From NCBI GenBank assembly GCA_001800095.1, contig MGUT01000012.1, positions 3,751-30,878 of the forward strand: a DNA stretch of 27,128 bases, in the 5' to 3' direction. Position numbers and translations under genes: made by a program. This DNA comes from Elusimicrobia bacterium RIFCSPLOWO2_01_FULL_64_13 (lineage in GTDB: Bacteria; Elusimicrobiota; Elusimicrobia; 2-02-FULL-39-32). A model generated the notes under the pieces. It saw nothing but the letters and a program-made list of their open reading frames with translations. It made no database searches and was not told where the DNA came from. The first letter of the stretch is position 1; the number at the start of each line of letters is the position of its first letter. Shown in pieces: positions 1 through 7,146 of the stretch.

Positions 1-531
1 AGGCTGAAAAAGCGGGACACGCTCATCGGCATCGCCGCCAGCGGCGTGACGCCCTACGCGCGCGCGGCGCTCGAGACCGCCCGGAAGAAGGGCGCCGGGA
101 CGATCCTGGTCACCTGCAACGCCGGGTCCGCTCTCAAGTCCCTGGCCCGGGTCGTGATCGCGCCGGACGTCGGACCCGAAGTGATCGCCGGTTCCACCCG
201 CCTCAAGTCCGGCACGGCGACGAAGATGGTCCTGAACATGCTCACCACCGCGGCCATGGTCCGGCTGGGGAAGGTCCACGGGAACCTGATGGTGGACCTC
301 CGGCCGGGGTCGAAAAAGCTCGTCGAGCGCGGCATCCGGCTCGTGGGGCGGATCGCCGGCCTTCCCCGCGGGGAGGCCGGGCGGCTTTTCGCCGCTTCGG
401 GAGGGAACGTGAAGACCGCGGTCATCATGGCGCGGCGCGGAACGTCCTCCGCCCGGGCCGGAAAGATATTGAGGTCCGCGGGAGGGCTCCTCTCCCGGGC
501 CCTGCGGGACCAAGGAGGAAGTCATGATTAA
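1..531 (+). CDS. murQ: N-acetylmuramic acid 6-phosphate etherase, 3' part (5' end outside window)
   Basis: MurQ cleaves the D-lactyl ether of MurNAc-6-phosphate, giving GlcNAc-6-phosphate and D-lactate in cytoplasmic wall recycling. The frame is open from base 1, so about 176 C-terminal residues are present and the N-terminal half is cut off. The visible part begins in the SIS domain (a GIAASGVTPY stretch near bases 28-57). It then carries the highly characteristic MurQ block GPEVIAGSTRLKSGTATK, followed by LNMLTT and KVHGNLMVD. The C-terminal helical segment (ASGGNVKTAVIMAR) also matches the family. The stop overlaps the start of the next gene by 8 bases, and anmK and namZ follow, so the neighbourhood supports the role. 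The family assignment is secure; only the missing start is unknown. Confidence 0.95.
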   Translation, partial: RLKKRDTLIGIAASGVTPYARAALETARKKGAGTILVTCNAGSALKSLARVVIAPDVGPEVIAGSTRLKSGTATKMVLNMLTTAAMVRLGKVHGNLMVDLRPGSKKLVERGIRLVGRIAGLPRGEAGRLFAASGGNVKTAVIMARRGTSSARAGKILRSAGGLLSRALRDQGGSHD

Positions 532-856
532 AGAAACTTTGGAAAAGATCGATCAGCTCATCGCGAATGCGGGCGCGGTGGATCCGGCGAAGAAGAAAGA
601 ACTGCTCCGGCTCCTGGGAGACCTCCGGTCCGAGGTCGAGACCCTCTCCGAGACGCACGTGGACGAGGCCCGGAGCATCGTGAACTTCGCCCAGGCCGCG
701 GCCCACGAGGCCACCCGGACCGCGCCCGCCGCTCCCTTGCGCGATGTCTCGCTGGAAGGGCTCGCGGGTTCCGCGCGCGGGTTCGAAGCGTCCCACCCGA
801 AGCTCGTGGAGACCGTCGACCGCATCTGCCGGCTCCTGGCCGGCATCGGGATATAG
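524..856 (+). CDS. Small DUF4404-like protein of unknown function
   Basis: This 110-residue soluble protein has no signal peptide or membrane segment. The N-terminal half is rich in Lys, Glu and Leu (KETLEKIDQLI, KKKELLRLLGDL) and looks helical. The C-terminus (FEASHPKLVETVDRICRLLAGIGI region, residues 87-110) resembles the ending I recall for the DUF4404 family, short helical proteins of unknown function; this is recognition from memory. A perfect Shine-Dalgarno (AAGGAGG at 512-518) lies 5 bases before the ATG. The gene overlaps murQ by 8 bases and touches anmK at a shared TAGTG, so it is almost certainly co-translated with the MurNAc recycling enzymes. Any role in recycling is inferred from position only. 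Confidence 0.7.
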   Translation: MIKETLEKIDQLIANAGAVDPAKKKELLRLLGDLRSEVETLSETHVDEARSIVNFAQAAAHEATRTAPAAPLRDVSLEGLAGSARGFEASHPKLVETVDRICRLLAGIGI

Positions 857-1983
857 TGCGGGACCTGGCCCTCGGACTCATGTCCGGCACGTCCGGAGAC
901 GGAGCGTCCCTGGCCCTGGCGAGTTTCCCCGGAAGGGGGTTCCGTCTGCTCGGTCACGCGACCTATCCCTATCCTCGAAAATTGGCGGACCGCCTCCAGG
1001 ACCTTCCCGCTTTGCGCGTTGCGGAGGCGTCCTCGCTTCATTTCGAGCTCGGCCGGGACTTCGCCCGGGCCGCCGTCCGGTTCCTGGCGGAGCGGCGGGT
1101 CCGGACTTCACGCCTGCGCGTGGTCGGCTGCCACGGGCATACCTTCTACCATGGGCCCCGGGACCGGGTCCCGTCCACTTTCCAGGCGGGGGAGACCTCG
1201 TTCCTGGCCGCCGCCCTGGGGGCGGACGTCGTTTCCGATTTCCGCTCGGCGGACGTGGCCGCTGGAGGCCAGGGCGCGCCGCTCCTGCCTTTTTTCGACG
1301 AGTTCTTTTTCGGAGGCGGACCCGTCCGGGCCCTGCAGAACATCGGCGGAATATCCAACGTCGCCGTGGTGGGAAAGGAGCTCGCCCGGCCCATCGCGTT
1401 CGATAACGGTCCGGGCAACTGCCTGATGGACTGGGCGGCGCGCAAGGTCTCCGGAGGCGCCCTCCGCTGCGACGTCTCCGGCCGGCTGGCGAAGAAAGGG
1501 AGGATCGACTTCGCCTGGGTCCGCTCCGCCGCGAAGCGGGGTTATTTCACCCTCCCGCCGCCGAAATCAGCCGGGCGGGAGATCTTCAACGGATCCTGGC
1601 TGTCCCCCGGGCTCCGGGCCGGGCTCAAAAAAAATCCGGAGGACGTCCTGGCCACCCTCACGTACCTGACGGCCTTCGCCATCCGCGACAGCTACCGGCG
1701 CTTTCTGCGCGGGACCGCCTTTCCCGAAGAAGTCGTCGTCAGCGGAGGCGGCGCACTGAACCCGGTCCTCATGGCGCACCTCCGGGACCTCTTCAGCCCC
1801 GTCCCCGTTCTCTCGATCGAAAGGTTCGGCATGCATCCCCAGGCCAAGGAGCCCCTGGCGTTCGCTTTCTTCGCCTGGCGGGCCGTCCATGGACGTGTCA
1901 ACCACCTGCCGGCCGCGACGGGAGCGCGCGAGGCGCTGGTCCTGGGGAAGATCACTCCGGCCCGGCGCCGGGGAAGGCAGTAA
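856..1983 (+). CDS. anmK: Anhydro-N-acetylmuramic acid kinase
   Basis: AnmK hydrolyses the 1,6-anhydro ring of anhydro-MurNAc while phosphorylating it, giving MurNAc-6-phosphate, the substrate of MurQ encoded just upstream. The 375-residue length is usual. The GTG start shares one base with the preceding stop. Visible motifs in order are GLMSGTSGDG (residues 7-16, ATP phosphate binding), GCHGHT (91-96), SADVAAGGQGAPL (131-143, with Asp133 at the expected catalytic-base position), QNIGGISN (161-168), AFDNGPGN (181-188), PPPKSAGREIFN, VVSGGGALNP and the terminal PAATGAREALVLGKI. The first motif lacks the common LDGID ending and reads GDGAS. This may be lineage variation. The position next to murQ and namZ fits a dedicated recycling operon. 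Confidence 0.95.
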   Translation: MRDLALGLMSGTSGDGASLALASFPGRGFRLLGHATYPYPRKLADRLQDLPALRVAEASSLHFELGRDFARAAVRFLAERRVRTSRLRVVGCHGHTFYHGPRDRVPSTFQAGETSFLAAALGADVVSDFRSADVAAGGQGAPLLPFFDEFFFGGGPVRALQNIGGISNVAVVGKELARPIAFDNGPGNCLMDWAARKVSGGALRCDVSGRLAKKGRIDFAWVRSAAKRGYFTLPPPKSAGREIFNGSWLSPGLRAGLKKNPEDVLATLTYLTAFAIRDSYRRFLRGTAFPEEVVVSGGGALNPVLMAHLRDLFSPVPVLSIERFGMHPQAKEPLAFAFFAWRAVHGRVNHLPAATGAREALVLGKITPARRRGRQ

Positions 1984-1987
1984 GGCC

Positions 1988-3202
1988 GTGCGGCCGCGAC
2001 GGGTCTTTTCGGCGTTAGCCTGCCTGTCCGTCCTTCTGGGCGCCGCGGGGCCGGGCGCCGCCAGGGTGAAGCTGGGCATCGACGTCCTGCGCGAATCGGG
2101 TTTCGCCCAACTCCAAGGCAAGACGGTGGGCCTCATCACCAATCACACCGGCCGCGACGCGCGCGGCCGCTCGACCATCGACCTCCTGGCCAGGGCCCCC
2201 GGCGTCAAGCTCGCGGCGCTCTTCAGCCCGGAGCATGGGCCGCGCGGCGACCGGTCCCACGGAGAGGCCGTGGCCGGCGGCGTGGATCCCAAGACCGGGA
2301 TCAAGATATACAGTCTTTATGGGAAGACGAAGAGGCCGGAGCCGGGAATGCTGGAAAATCTCGATGCGCTGGTCTTCGACATCCAGGACGCGGGAACGCG
2401 CTTCTATACCTATATCACCACCCTGGCCATGGCTCTGGAGGAGGCGGCGAAAGCCGGGATCGAGATGATCGTCCTGGACCGCCCCAATCCCATCACGGGG
2501 AGCATCGTGGAAGGGGAGACGCTCGATCCCCGGTTCCGCCATTTCACGGCCTATCTCGAGGTCCCGGTCCGGCACGGCATGACCGTCGGGGAGCTCGCCC
2601 GCTGGTACAACGAGACGGCGGGTCTCGGGGCGGATCTGACCGTGGTCAAAATGGAAGGATGGCGCCGCGATATGTGGTGGGACGAGACCGGCATCCCGTT
2701 CCGGGCGACCTCTCCCAATATCCGCGACCTGCGGGCCGCGCTCCTCTATCCCGGCGTCGGGGCTTTCGAGGCGACGAACGTTTCCGTGGGGCGGGGGACG
2801 CGGCATCCGTTCGAATTCCTGGGAGCGCCCTGGATCGACGGGGAGGACCTGGCGGAGCGGCTGGATTTCGCGGGACTGCCCGGCATGAAGATCCGGCCGG
2901 CGAAGTTCAAGCCGTCGAGCGACCTGTACGCGGGGGAAGTCTGCCGGGGAGTCCGGATCGCGGTCACGGACCGCGACCGCGCCAGGCCGGTGGAGCTTTT
3001 CCTCCAGGCCTTTTTCATCCTCGCGGAAAAATATCCGGACCGTTTCGTCCCGCGCTGGAAGGAGATCCCTTACGTGACCGGGTCCGATCTTCTGGAAAGA
3101 TCCATGGCCCAGGGGCAGACGGCGGAGGGGGTCATCTTTCTGACGGACGAGAAGGCGGCCGCGTTCACGGAGGCGAGGAAGTCCGCCCTGATCTACGAGT
3201 AG
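1988..3202 (+). CDS. namZ: Exo-beta-N-acetylmuramidase (DUF1343 / GH171), secreted
   Basis: NamZ-family enzymes release terminal MurNAc from peptide-free peptidoglycan glycans outside the cytoplasm. I place the start at GTG 1988, 4 bases after the anmK stop. That gives 404 residues beginning with a basic stretch and a hydrophobic segment (residues 6-22) that looks like a signal peptide, with possible cleavage near residue 25. Starting at the upstream ATG (1889) would add a charged, non-signal leader inside anmK. Motifs are GLITNHTG (48-55), ALFSPEHG (77-84), DIQDAGTRFYTY (131-142), DRPNP (164-168), RHGMTVGE and TSPNIRDLRAALLYPGVG. Glu82 in SPEHG is a likely catalytic residue by family knowledge. 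The gene ends only 3 bases from the stop of convergent dapL. Confidence 0.93.
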   Translation: MRPRRVFSALACLSVLLGAAGPGAARVKLGIDVLRESGFAQLQGKTVGLITNHTGRDARGRSTIDLLARAPGVKLAALFSPEHGPRGDRSHGEAVAGGVDPKTGIKIYSLYGKTKRPEPGMLENLDALVFDIQDAGTRFYTYITTLAMALEEAAKAGIEMIVLDRPNPITGSIVEGETLDPRFRHFTAYLEVPVRHGMTVGELARWYNETAGLGADLTVVKMEGWRRDMWWDETGIPFRATSPNIRDLRAALLYPGVGAFEATNVSVGRGTRHPFEFLGAPWIDGEDLAERLDFAGLPGMKIRPAKFKPSSDLYAGEVCRGVRIAVTDRDRARPVELFLQAFFILAEKYPDRFVPRWKEIPYVTGSDLLERSMAQGQTAEGVIFLTDEKAAAFTEARKSALIYE

Positions 3203-3205
3203 CGG

Positions 3206-4369
3206 CTACCAGCGGATCTTGACCAGGCGTTCCAGGGCGGCCTCGATCCTGTCCTTGGGCACGGTCAGGGCGAAGCGCAGGTAACCTTCCCCGTGCCGGC
3301 CGAACCCGCTGCCGGGCACGGCCACGATCGCGGCCTCTTCGATGAGCCGTTCGACGGCGGCGGCGGAGGTGTAGCCGGGCGGGTTCCTGACCCAGACGTA
3401 AAAGGACGCCTGCGGAACGTCCAGGCTCCAGCCCAGGCGCTTCAGGCCCCCGACCAGGACGTCCCTCCGTTCCCTGTAGACGCTCCTCGATTCGGCGACG
3501 CAGTCCTGCGGACCCGCGAGGGCGGCGACTCCGGCGGCCTGGATCGCCTCGAAGACGCCCGAGTCGAAGTTGTCCTTCAGCCTGCCCAGGGTCCCGACGA
3601 TCTCCGCGTTCCCGCAGAACCAGCCGATCCGCCAGCCCGTCATGTTGTAGGTCTTCGAGCAGCTGTGGAATTCCACGCCGACGTCCTTCGCTCCCGGAAC
3701 GGACAGGAAGGATATGGGGGGCCGGTCGAAGTAAATCTCGGAATAAGCGGCGTCGTGGGCGATGATGAACCCGTATTTTTTGGCGAGGCGTATCGCTTTT
3801 TCAAAGAAGGCCGCGTCCGCCACCGCCGCGGTGGGGTTGTTGGGCGAATTGACGAAAAGGAGCCTGGCGCGCGAGAGGACGGTCGCGGGGACGGCGTCCA
3901 GGTCCGGGAGGAACGACTTTTCCCTGGTGAGGGGGAGGAGCACCGGCTCGCCGTCGGCGAACCGGGTCCCGGTCCCGTACACGGGATACCCGGGATCGGG
4001 GACGAGCACGGCGTCTCCGGGATTCACGAAGGCGAAGTGGCAGTGGGCCAGGCCGTCCTTGGAGCCGAGGGTGGCGCGGACCTCGCTTTGCGGGTCCAGG
4101 CTCACGCCGAAACGTCTGGAGTAAAATCCGGCCACGGCCTCGCGGAACTGGATCGTCCCCGCCTCGAAAGGGTAATGGTGCTTTTTTGGGTCGGCGACGG
4201 CTTCCCGCGCCGCCGCGACGATGTGCGCGGGAGTGGGAAGGTCCGGGTCCCCGACCCCGAGGGAAATCACGTCCTTGCCCTGGGCGATCGCGGCCTTCTT
4301 TTTTTTGTCGATCTCCGCGAAGGGGTAGGGAGGCAGTCCGGCGAGCCTGCGGCTTGGTTCGATGTTCAT
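3206..4369 (-). CDS. dapL: LL-diaminopimelate aminotransferase
   Basis: DapL converts L-tetrahydrodipicolinate directly to LL-diaminopimelate using glutamate, bypassing the succinylase and acetylase branches. The 387-residue protein starts MNIEPSRRLAGLPPYPF at ATG 4369, and the longer upstream reading only runs through the neighbouring gene. It has fold-type I aminotransferase motifs: GVGDPDLPTP (38-47), DPGYPVYGTGT (125-135), NSPNNPT (174-180), HDAAYSE (205-211) and the PLP-lysine motif SCSKTYNMTGWR (Lys239). The class I aminotransferase family is broad, so the DapL call also rests on its place in an operon with dapA, dapB, dapF and lysA and with no dapC, dapD or dapE. The start overlaps the preceding stop by 4 bases (ATGA). 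Confidence 0.92.
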   Translation of the reverse strand: MNIEPSRRLAGLPPYPFAEIDKKKKAAIAQGKDVISLGVGDPDLPTPAHIVAAAREAVADPKKHHYPFEAGTIQFREAVAGFYSRRFGVSLDPQSEVRATLGSKDGLAHCHFAFVNPGDAVLVPDPGYPVYGTGTRFADGEPVLLPLTREKSFLPDLDAVPATVLSRARLLFVNSPNNPTAAVADAAFFEKAIRLAKKYGFIIAHDAAYSEIYFDRPPISFLSVPGAKDVGVEFHSCSKTYNMTGWRIGWFCGNAEIVGTLGRLKDNFDSGVFEAIQAAGVAALAGPQDCVAESRSVYRERRDVLVGGLKRLGWSLDVPQASFYVWVRNPPGYTSAAAVERLIEEAAIVAVPGSGFGRHGEGYLRFALTVPKDRIEAALERLVKIRW

Positions 4370-4716
4370 AGGAAGAGCCGCCAGATCCCGAAGACGAGCG
4401 CCAGCGCCAGGGCCAGCGCGATGAGATTGGCGGCGTACCCCGAAAATATCCCCATCTCGTAGGGAGCCCCCACCCAGCCGAAGTCCTCCAGGGTCTTGTC
4501 CGTGAACAGCACCCGCAGGGCCGGGACGATCTTGCCGAAGAGGCCCCCCTCGTAAACGAGGAGCGTCCACAACAGCCAGAAGAGCAGGCCGACGGCGAAG
4601 ACCACGGTCACGATCATGCCGGCGAAATGCAGGGGATCGTAGACCGGTTCATCCGGGTCCGCGTCGTCCGAAAAAAATCCGGTCAGTCCGTCCCAGAGCT
4701 TCCTGATCATCGTCAT
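4366..4716 (-). CDS. Small two-helix membrane protein, unknown function
   Basis: I do not recognise this 116-residue protein. An acidic N-terminal stretch (FSDDADPDEPVYDP, residues 15-28) is followed by a hydrophobic helix at about 31-55. A roughly 35-residue loop (56-91) contains GLFGKIVPALRVLF and WVGAPYEMG. A second helix at about 92-113 is rich in Ala and Leu, and the protein ends WRLFL. There is no signal-peptide cleavage site or known motif. It is translationally coupled on both sides by 4-base overlaps, with the FAH-family gene upstream and dapL downstream, so it is a genuine operon member. A membrane partner, chaperone or transport accessory for the amino-acid pathway is possible, but nothing in the sequence shows this. 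Confidence 0.8.
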   Translation of the reverse strand: MTMIRKLWDGLTGFFSDDADPDEPVYDPLHFAGMIVTVVFAVGLLFWLLWTLLVYEGGLFGKIVPALRVLFTDKTLEDFGWVGAPYEMGIFSGYAANLIALALALALVFGIWRLFL

Positions 4717-5474
4717 GCCCCGCTTTCGACGGGGTTGCGCAGGGTGCCGATCCCCTCGATCTTGACGTCCACGAGATCCCCCGGGCTCAAGGGCCCGACC
4801 CCGGACGGGGTCCCCGTGGATATGACGTCTCCCGGCTCGAGCGTCATCACATGGGAGACGCGGGAGACGAGCTCGGGGACGTTGAAGATGAGGTCTGCCG
4901 TGGATCCTCTCTGCCGGCGCTCGCCGTTCAAAAAGGTCTCGATGGCCAGGGGGCCGCCGCCCAGGTCCGCCACGATCCAGGGTCCGATGGGGGCGAAGGT
5001 GTCAAACCCCTTCGCCCGGCTCCATTGGCCGTCCTTCTTCTGCAGATCGCGGGCCGTGACGTCGTTGAAGCAGGTGAATCCCAGCACCGCGTCCATGGCC
5101 TCCGCGGGAGCGAGGTTCCTGGCCTTTTTTTTGATGACCACCGCCAGCTCCCCTTCGAACTCGACCCGCCGGGAGAGCTTCGGGAGGCGGATGGGTTCTT
5201 CCGGACCGATCACGGAAGAGGGCGGCTTTAAAAAGAGGACCGGCTCCGTCGGGACTTCCATGCCCATTTCCCCGGCGTGGTCCCGGTAATTGAGCCCCAC
5301 GGCCACGATCTTGGACGGCAGGACCGGGGCGAGAAGCCGGACTTCGGAGAGCGGGACCGGGTCGGAGACCGTCTCATAAGCCTGGAACGGGTCCGGGGCG
5401 ATCGCCGCGACGGCGTGGTCTTCGACGACCCCGAAGGATGGGTCGCCGTCGCGGCTGAAGCGGCAGAAGATCAT
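4713..5474 (-). CDS. Fumarylacetoacetate hydrolase (FAH) family protein
   Basis: FAH-fold enzymes are metal-dependent and act on beta-diketo or 2-oxo acids; members include acylpyruvases, 2-hydroxyhepta-2,4-diene-1,7-dioate isomerases and oxaloacetate tautomerases. The 253-residue, single-domain protein shows KIVAVGLNYRDHA (55-67), FLKPPSS (81-87), the metal-binding EFEGELAVV (105-113, Glu107 and Glu109), FNDVTARDLQ (136-145, Asp138), AKGFDTFAPIGPW (154-166) and the terminal STGTPSGVG and GDLVDVKIEGIGTL. The family is secure but the substrate cannot be read from sequence. It sits between dapB and the small membrane gene with 4-base overlaps on both sides. That is unexpected for a textbook catabolic enzyme and suggests a 2-oxo-acid role tied to aspartate-family metabolism (inference). 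Confidence 0.9.
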   Translation of the reverse strand: MIFCRFSRDGDPSFGVVEDHAVAAIAPDPFQAYETVSDPVPLSEVRLLAPVLPSKIVAVGLNYRDHAGEMGMEVPTEPVLFLKPPSSVIGPEEPIRLPKLSRRVEFEGELAVVIKKKARNLAPAEAMDAVLGFTCFNDVTARDLQKKDGQWSRAKGFDTFAPIGPWIVADLGGGPLAIETFLNGERRQRGSTADLIFNVPELVSRVSHVMTLEPGDVISTGTPSGVGPLSPGDLVDVKIEGIGTLRNPVESGA

Positions 5475-6259
5475 CGCTTCGAGCGGAGGACGTCCCGCAT
5501 GGAATACAAACCCGGGGCCCTGCCCGCGACCCAGAGCGCCGCCGCCAGGGCGCCGGCGGCGAAAGCGTCCCGCGAGCCGGCCCGGTGGGTGAGCTCCAGC
5601 TTCTCTCCGCGGGAGGCGAAGATGACCGTGTGTTCTCCCGGGTTGTCGCCGGCGCGCACGGCGTGGATGCCGATCTCATCCGGCGTCCTTTCTCCCGGCC
5701 GGCCTTTGCGGCCGTAGATGAAGTCCTTGCGGGGGTTCCGGCCGAGCTCGGAAGCGATCTCGCCGGCCAGGGCGAGGGCGGTGCCGCTGGGGGCGTCCTT
5801 TTTTTGGCTGTGGTGGGTCTCGACGATCTCGACGTCGTAGCCCGGCAGGCCTCGGGCCGCGGAACGGACGAGCTCGAGGAGCACGTTCACTCCACGGCTC
5901 ATGTTGGGGGAAAAAACGATCGCGGTCTTATGGGCGAGTCTTTTCAGCCTGGCGGACTGGGCCGGGGAGAGGCCGGTGGTTCCGACCACGGCCGCCGCTC
6001 CTCTCCACCTGGACAGGGTCTCCAGGCGCTCCAGGGTGGCGTGGGGCGAACTGAAATCGATGAGGACGTCGGCCAGGCCTTTGAGAGCCGAAAGGTCCGA
6101 GGCGACTGTGACCCGGCCGTCGAGCATCTTCCGGCCGAGCCCGGGATGGCCGGGCGATTCAAGCGCACCCGCGATCCGGAGCCGGACATCGCCCGCGGCC
6201 AGGGCGAGGATCCTCTCTCCCATCCGGCCCAGGGCCCCGGAAACGGCTATGCGGATCAT
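5471..6259 (-). CDS. dapB: 4-hydroxy-tetrahydrodipicolinate reductase
   Basis: DapB reduces the product of DapA to tetrahydrodipicolinate with NAD(P)H. I start at ATG 6259, giving 262 residues. A GGAGG Shine-Dalgarno lies 5 bases upstream within dapA, and the longer frame up to 6490 reads antisense-like sequence. Motifs are the Rossmann turn VSGALGRMGE (6-15), VVGTTG (91-96), FSPNMSRGVNVL (116-127) and the catalytic THHSQKKDAPSGTA (148-161, with His149 and Lys153 in the expected places), plus an IHAVRAGDNPGEHTVIF-like C-terminal domain. It overlaps dapA and the FAH gene by 4 bases each. Length and motifs are normal. Confidence 0.96.
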   Translation of the reverse strand: MIRIAVSGALGRMGERILALAAGDVRLRIAGALESPGHPGLGRKMLDGRVTVASDLSALKGLADVLIDFSSPHATLERLETLSRWRGAAAVVGTTGLSPAQSARLKRLAHKTAIVFSPNMSRGVNVLLELVRSAARGLPGYDVEIVETHHSQKKDAPSGTALALAGEIASELGRNPRKDFIYGRKGRPGERTPDEIGIHAVRAGDNPGEHTVIFASRGEKLELTHRAGSRDAFAAGALAAALWVAGRAPGLYSMRDVLRSKR

Positions 6260-7146
6260 CCGCGCCTCCGGAGCCCGTAGCTCCGGAGCTCCCGGGCGAG
6301 GGAACGCCGGTGGCCGGATTCCAGCCCGCAAAGGGGCGGGCGGACTTCCGAAGAGCAGAAGCCCAGCATCTCCATCGCCGCCTTGATGGGGGCGGGGTTG
6401 GTCTCCGCGAAGAGAGTCTTGAGGAGAGGCAGCGCCTTCTGGTGCAGACGCAGCGCCCGGGCGAAGTCCTTCTTTCGGAACGAGGAGCAAAGCCCGGCCA
6501 CGTCCCTGGGCGCGATGTTGGCGAGAACCGAGATCACGCCCTTCCCGCCCACGGAGAGGATGGGCAGAGTGAGGGAATCGTCCCCGGAGATGACGGCGAA
6601 GTCCCTGCGGCCGCGCAGGGACCGGACGATCTCGCCGGCCTGCTCCAGGTCGCCCGAGGACTCCTTCACCCCGACGATGTTCTTGTGGCGCGTGGCGAGG
6701 CGGACCAGGGTCTCCGGCTCGAGGTTCACCCCGGTCCTCGAGGGAATGTTGTAGAGGATCATGGGGATGGGGACGCTCCTGGCCACGGCGCTGAAATGCC
6801 CGTAAAGTCCCCGCTGGGTGGGCTTGTTGTAGTAGGGCACGATGACGAGGGCCGCGTCCGCTCCCGCCTGCCTGGCGTGGCGGGTGAGCGAGATGGCTTC
6901 CGCCGTGGAATTGGAGCCCGTGCCCGCGATGACGGGGACCCGGCCCCGGGCCCGCCGCACGGCCAGCTCGATCACCCTTTCGTGCTCCCGGTAGGAGAGC
7001 GTGGCCGATTCGCCCGTGGAACCGCAGGGAACGATGCCCCGGGTGCGGTTCCGGATTTGATACTCGATCAGTTCGCCGAAGGCCTCCTCGTCCACGGAGC
7101 CGTTGCGGAACGGCGTGATGATGGCTACGCTGGAACCGCTAAACAT
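6256..7146 (-). CDS. dapA: 4-hydroxy-tetrahydrodipicolinate synthase
   Basis: DapA condenses pyruvate with aspartate semialdehyde, the committed step to diaminopimelate and lysine. The 296-residue TIM-barrel protein carries CGSTGESATL (41-50, Thr44), PYYNKPTQRGLY (104-115), YNIPSRTG (132-139, Tyr132) and the Schiff-base lysine in GVKESSGD (Lys161), matching the classical positions. The ATG has a good ribosome site (GGAGGT, 8 bases upstream). The start overlaps the dapF stop by 8 bases, and the stop overlaps dapB by 4. Whether lysine feedback residues are retained cannot be decided here. Confidence 0.97.
   Translation of the reverse strand: MFSGSSVAIITPFRNGSVDEEAFGELIEYQIRNRTRGIVPCGSTGESATLSYREHERVIELAVRRARGRVPVIAGTGSNSTAEAISLTRHARQAGADAALVIVPYYNKPTQRGLYGHFSAVARSVPIPMILYNIPSRTGVNLEPETLVRLATRHKNIVGVKESSGDLEQAGEIVRSLRGRRDFAVISGDDSLTLPILSVGGKGVISVLANIAPRDVAGLCSSFRKKDFARALRLHQKALPLLKTLFAETNPAPIKAAMEMLGFCSSEVRPPLCGLESGHRRSLARELRSYGLRRRG

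Noticed and set aside
4370..4570. A 67-codon N-terminal extension of dapL
   Set aside because: The frame is open, but the sequence overlaps the membrane protein gene and resembles its shadow. DapL has its normal N-terminus at 4369 with a 4-base overlap typical of this operon.
6260..6490. Upstream extension of dapB
   Set aside because: It overlaps dapA in another frame. The GxxGxMG motif starts at residue 8 from ATG 6259, which has a good ribosome site.
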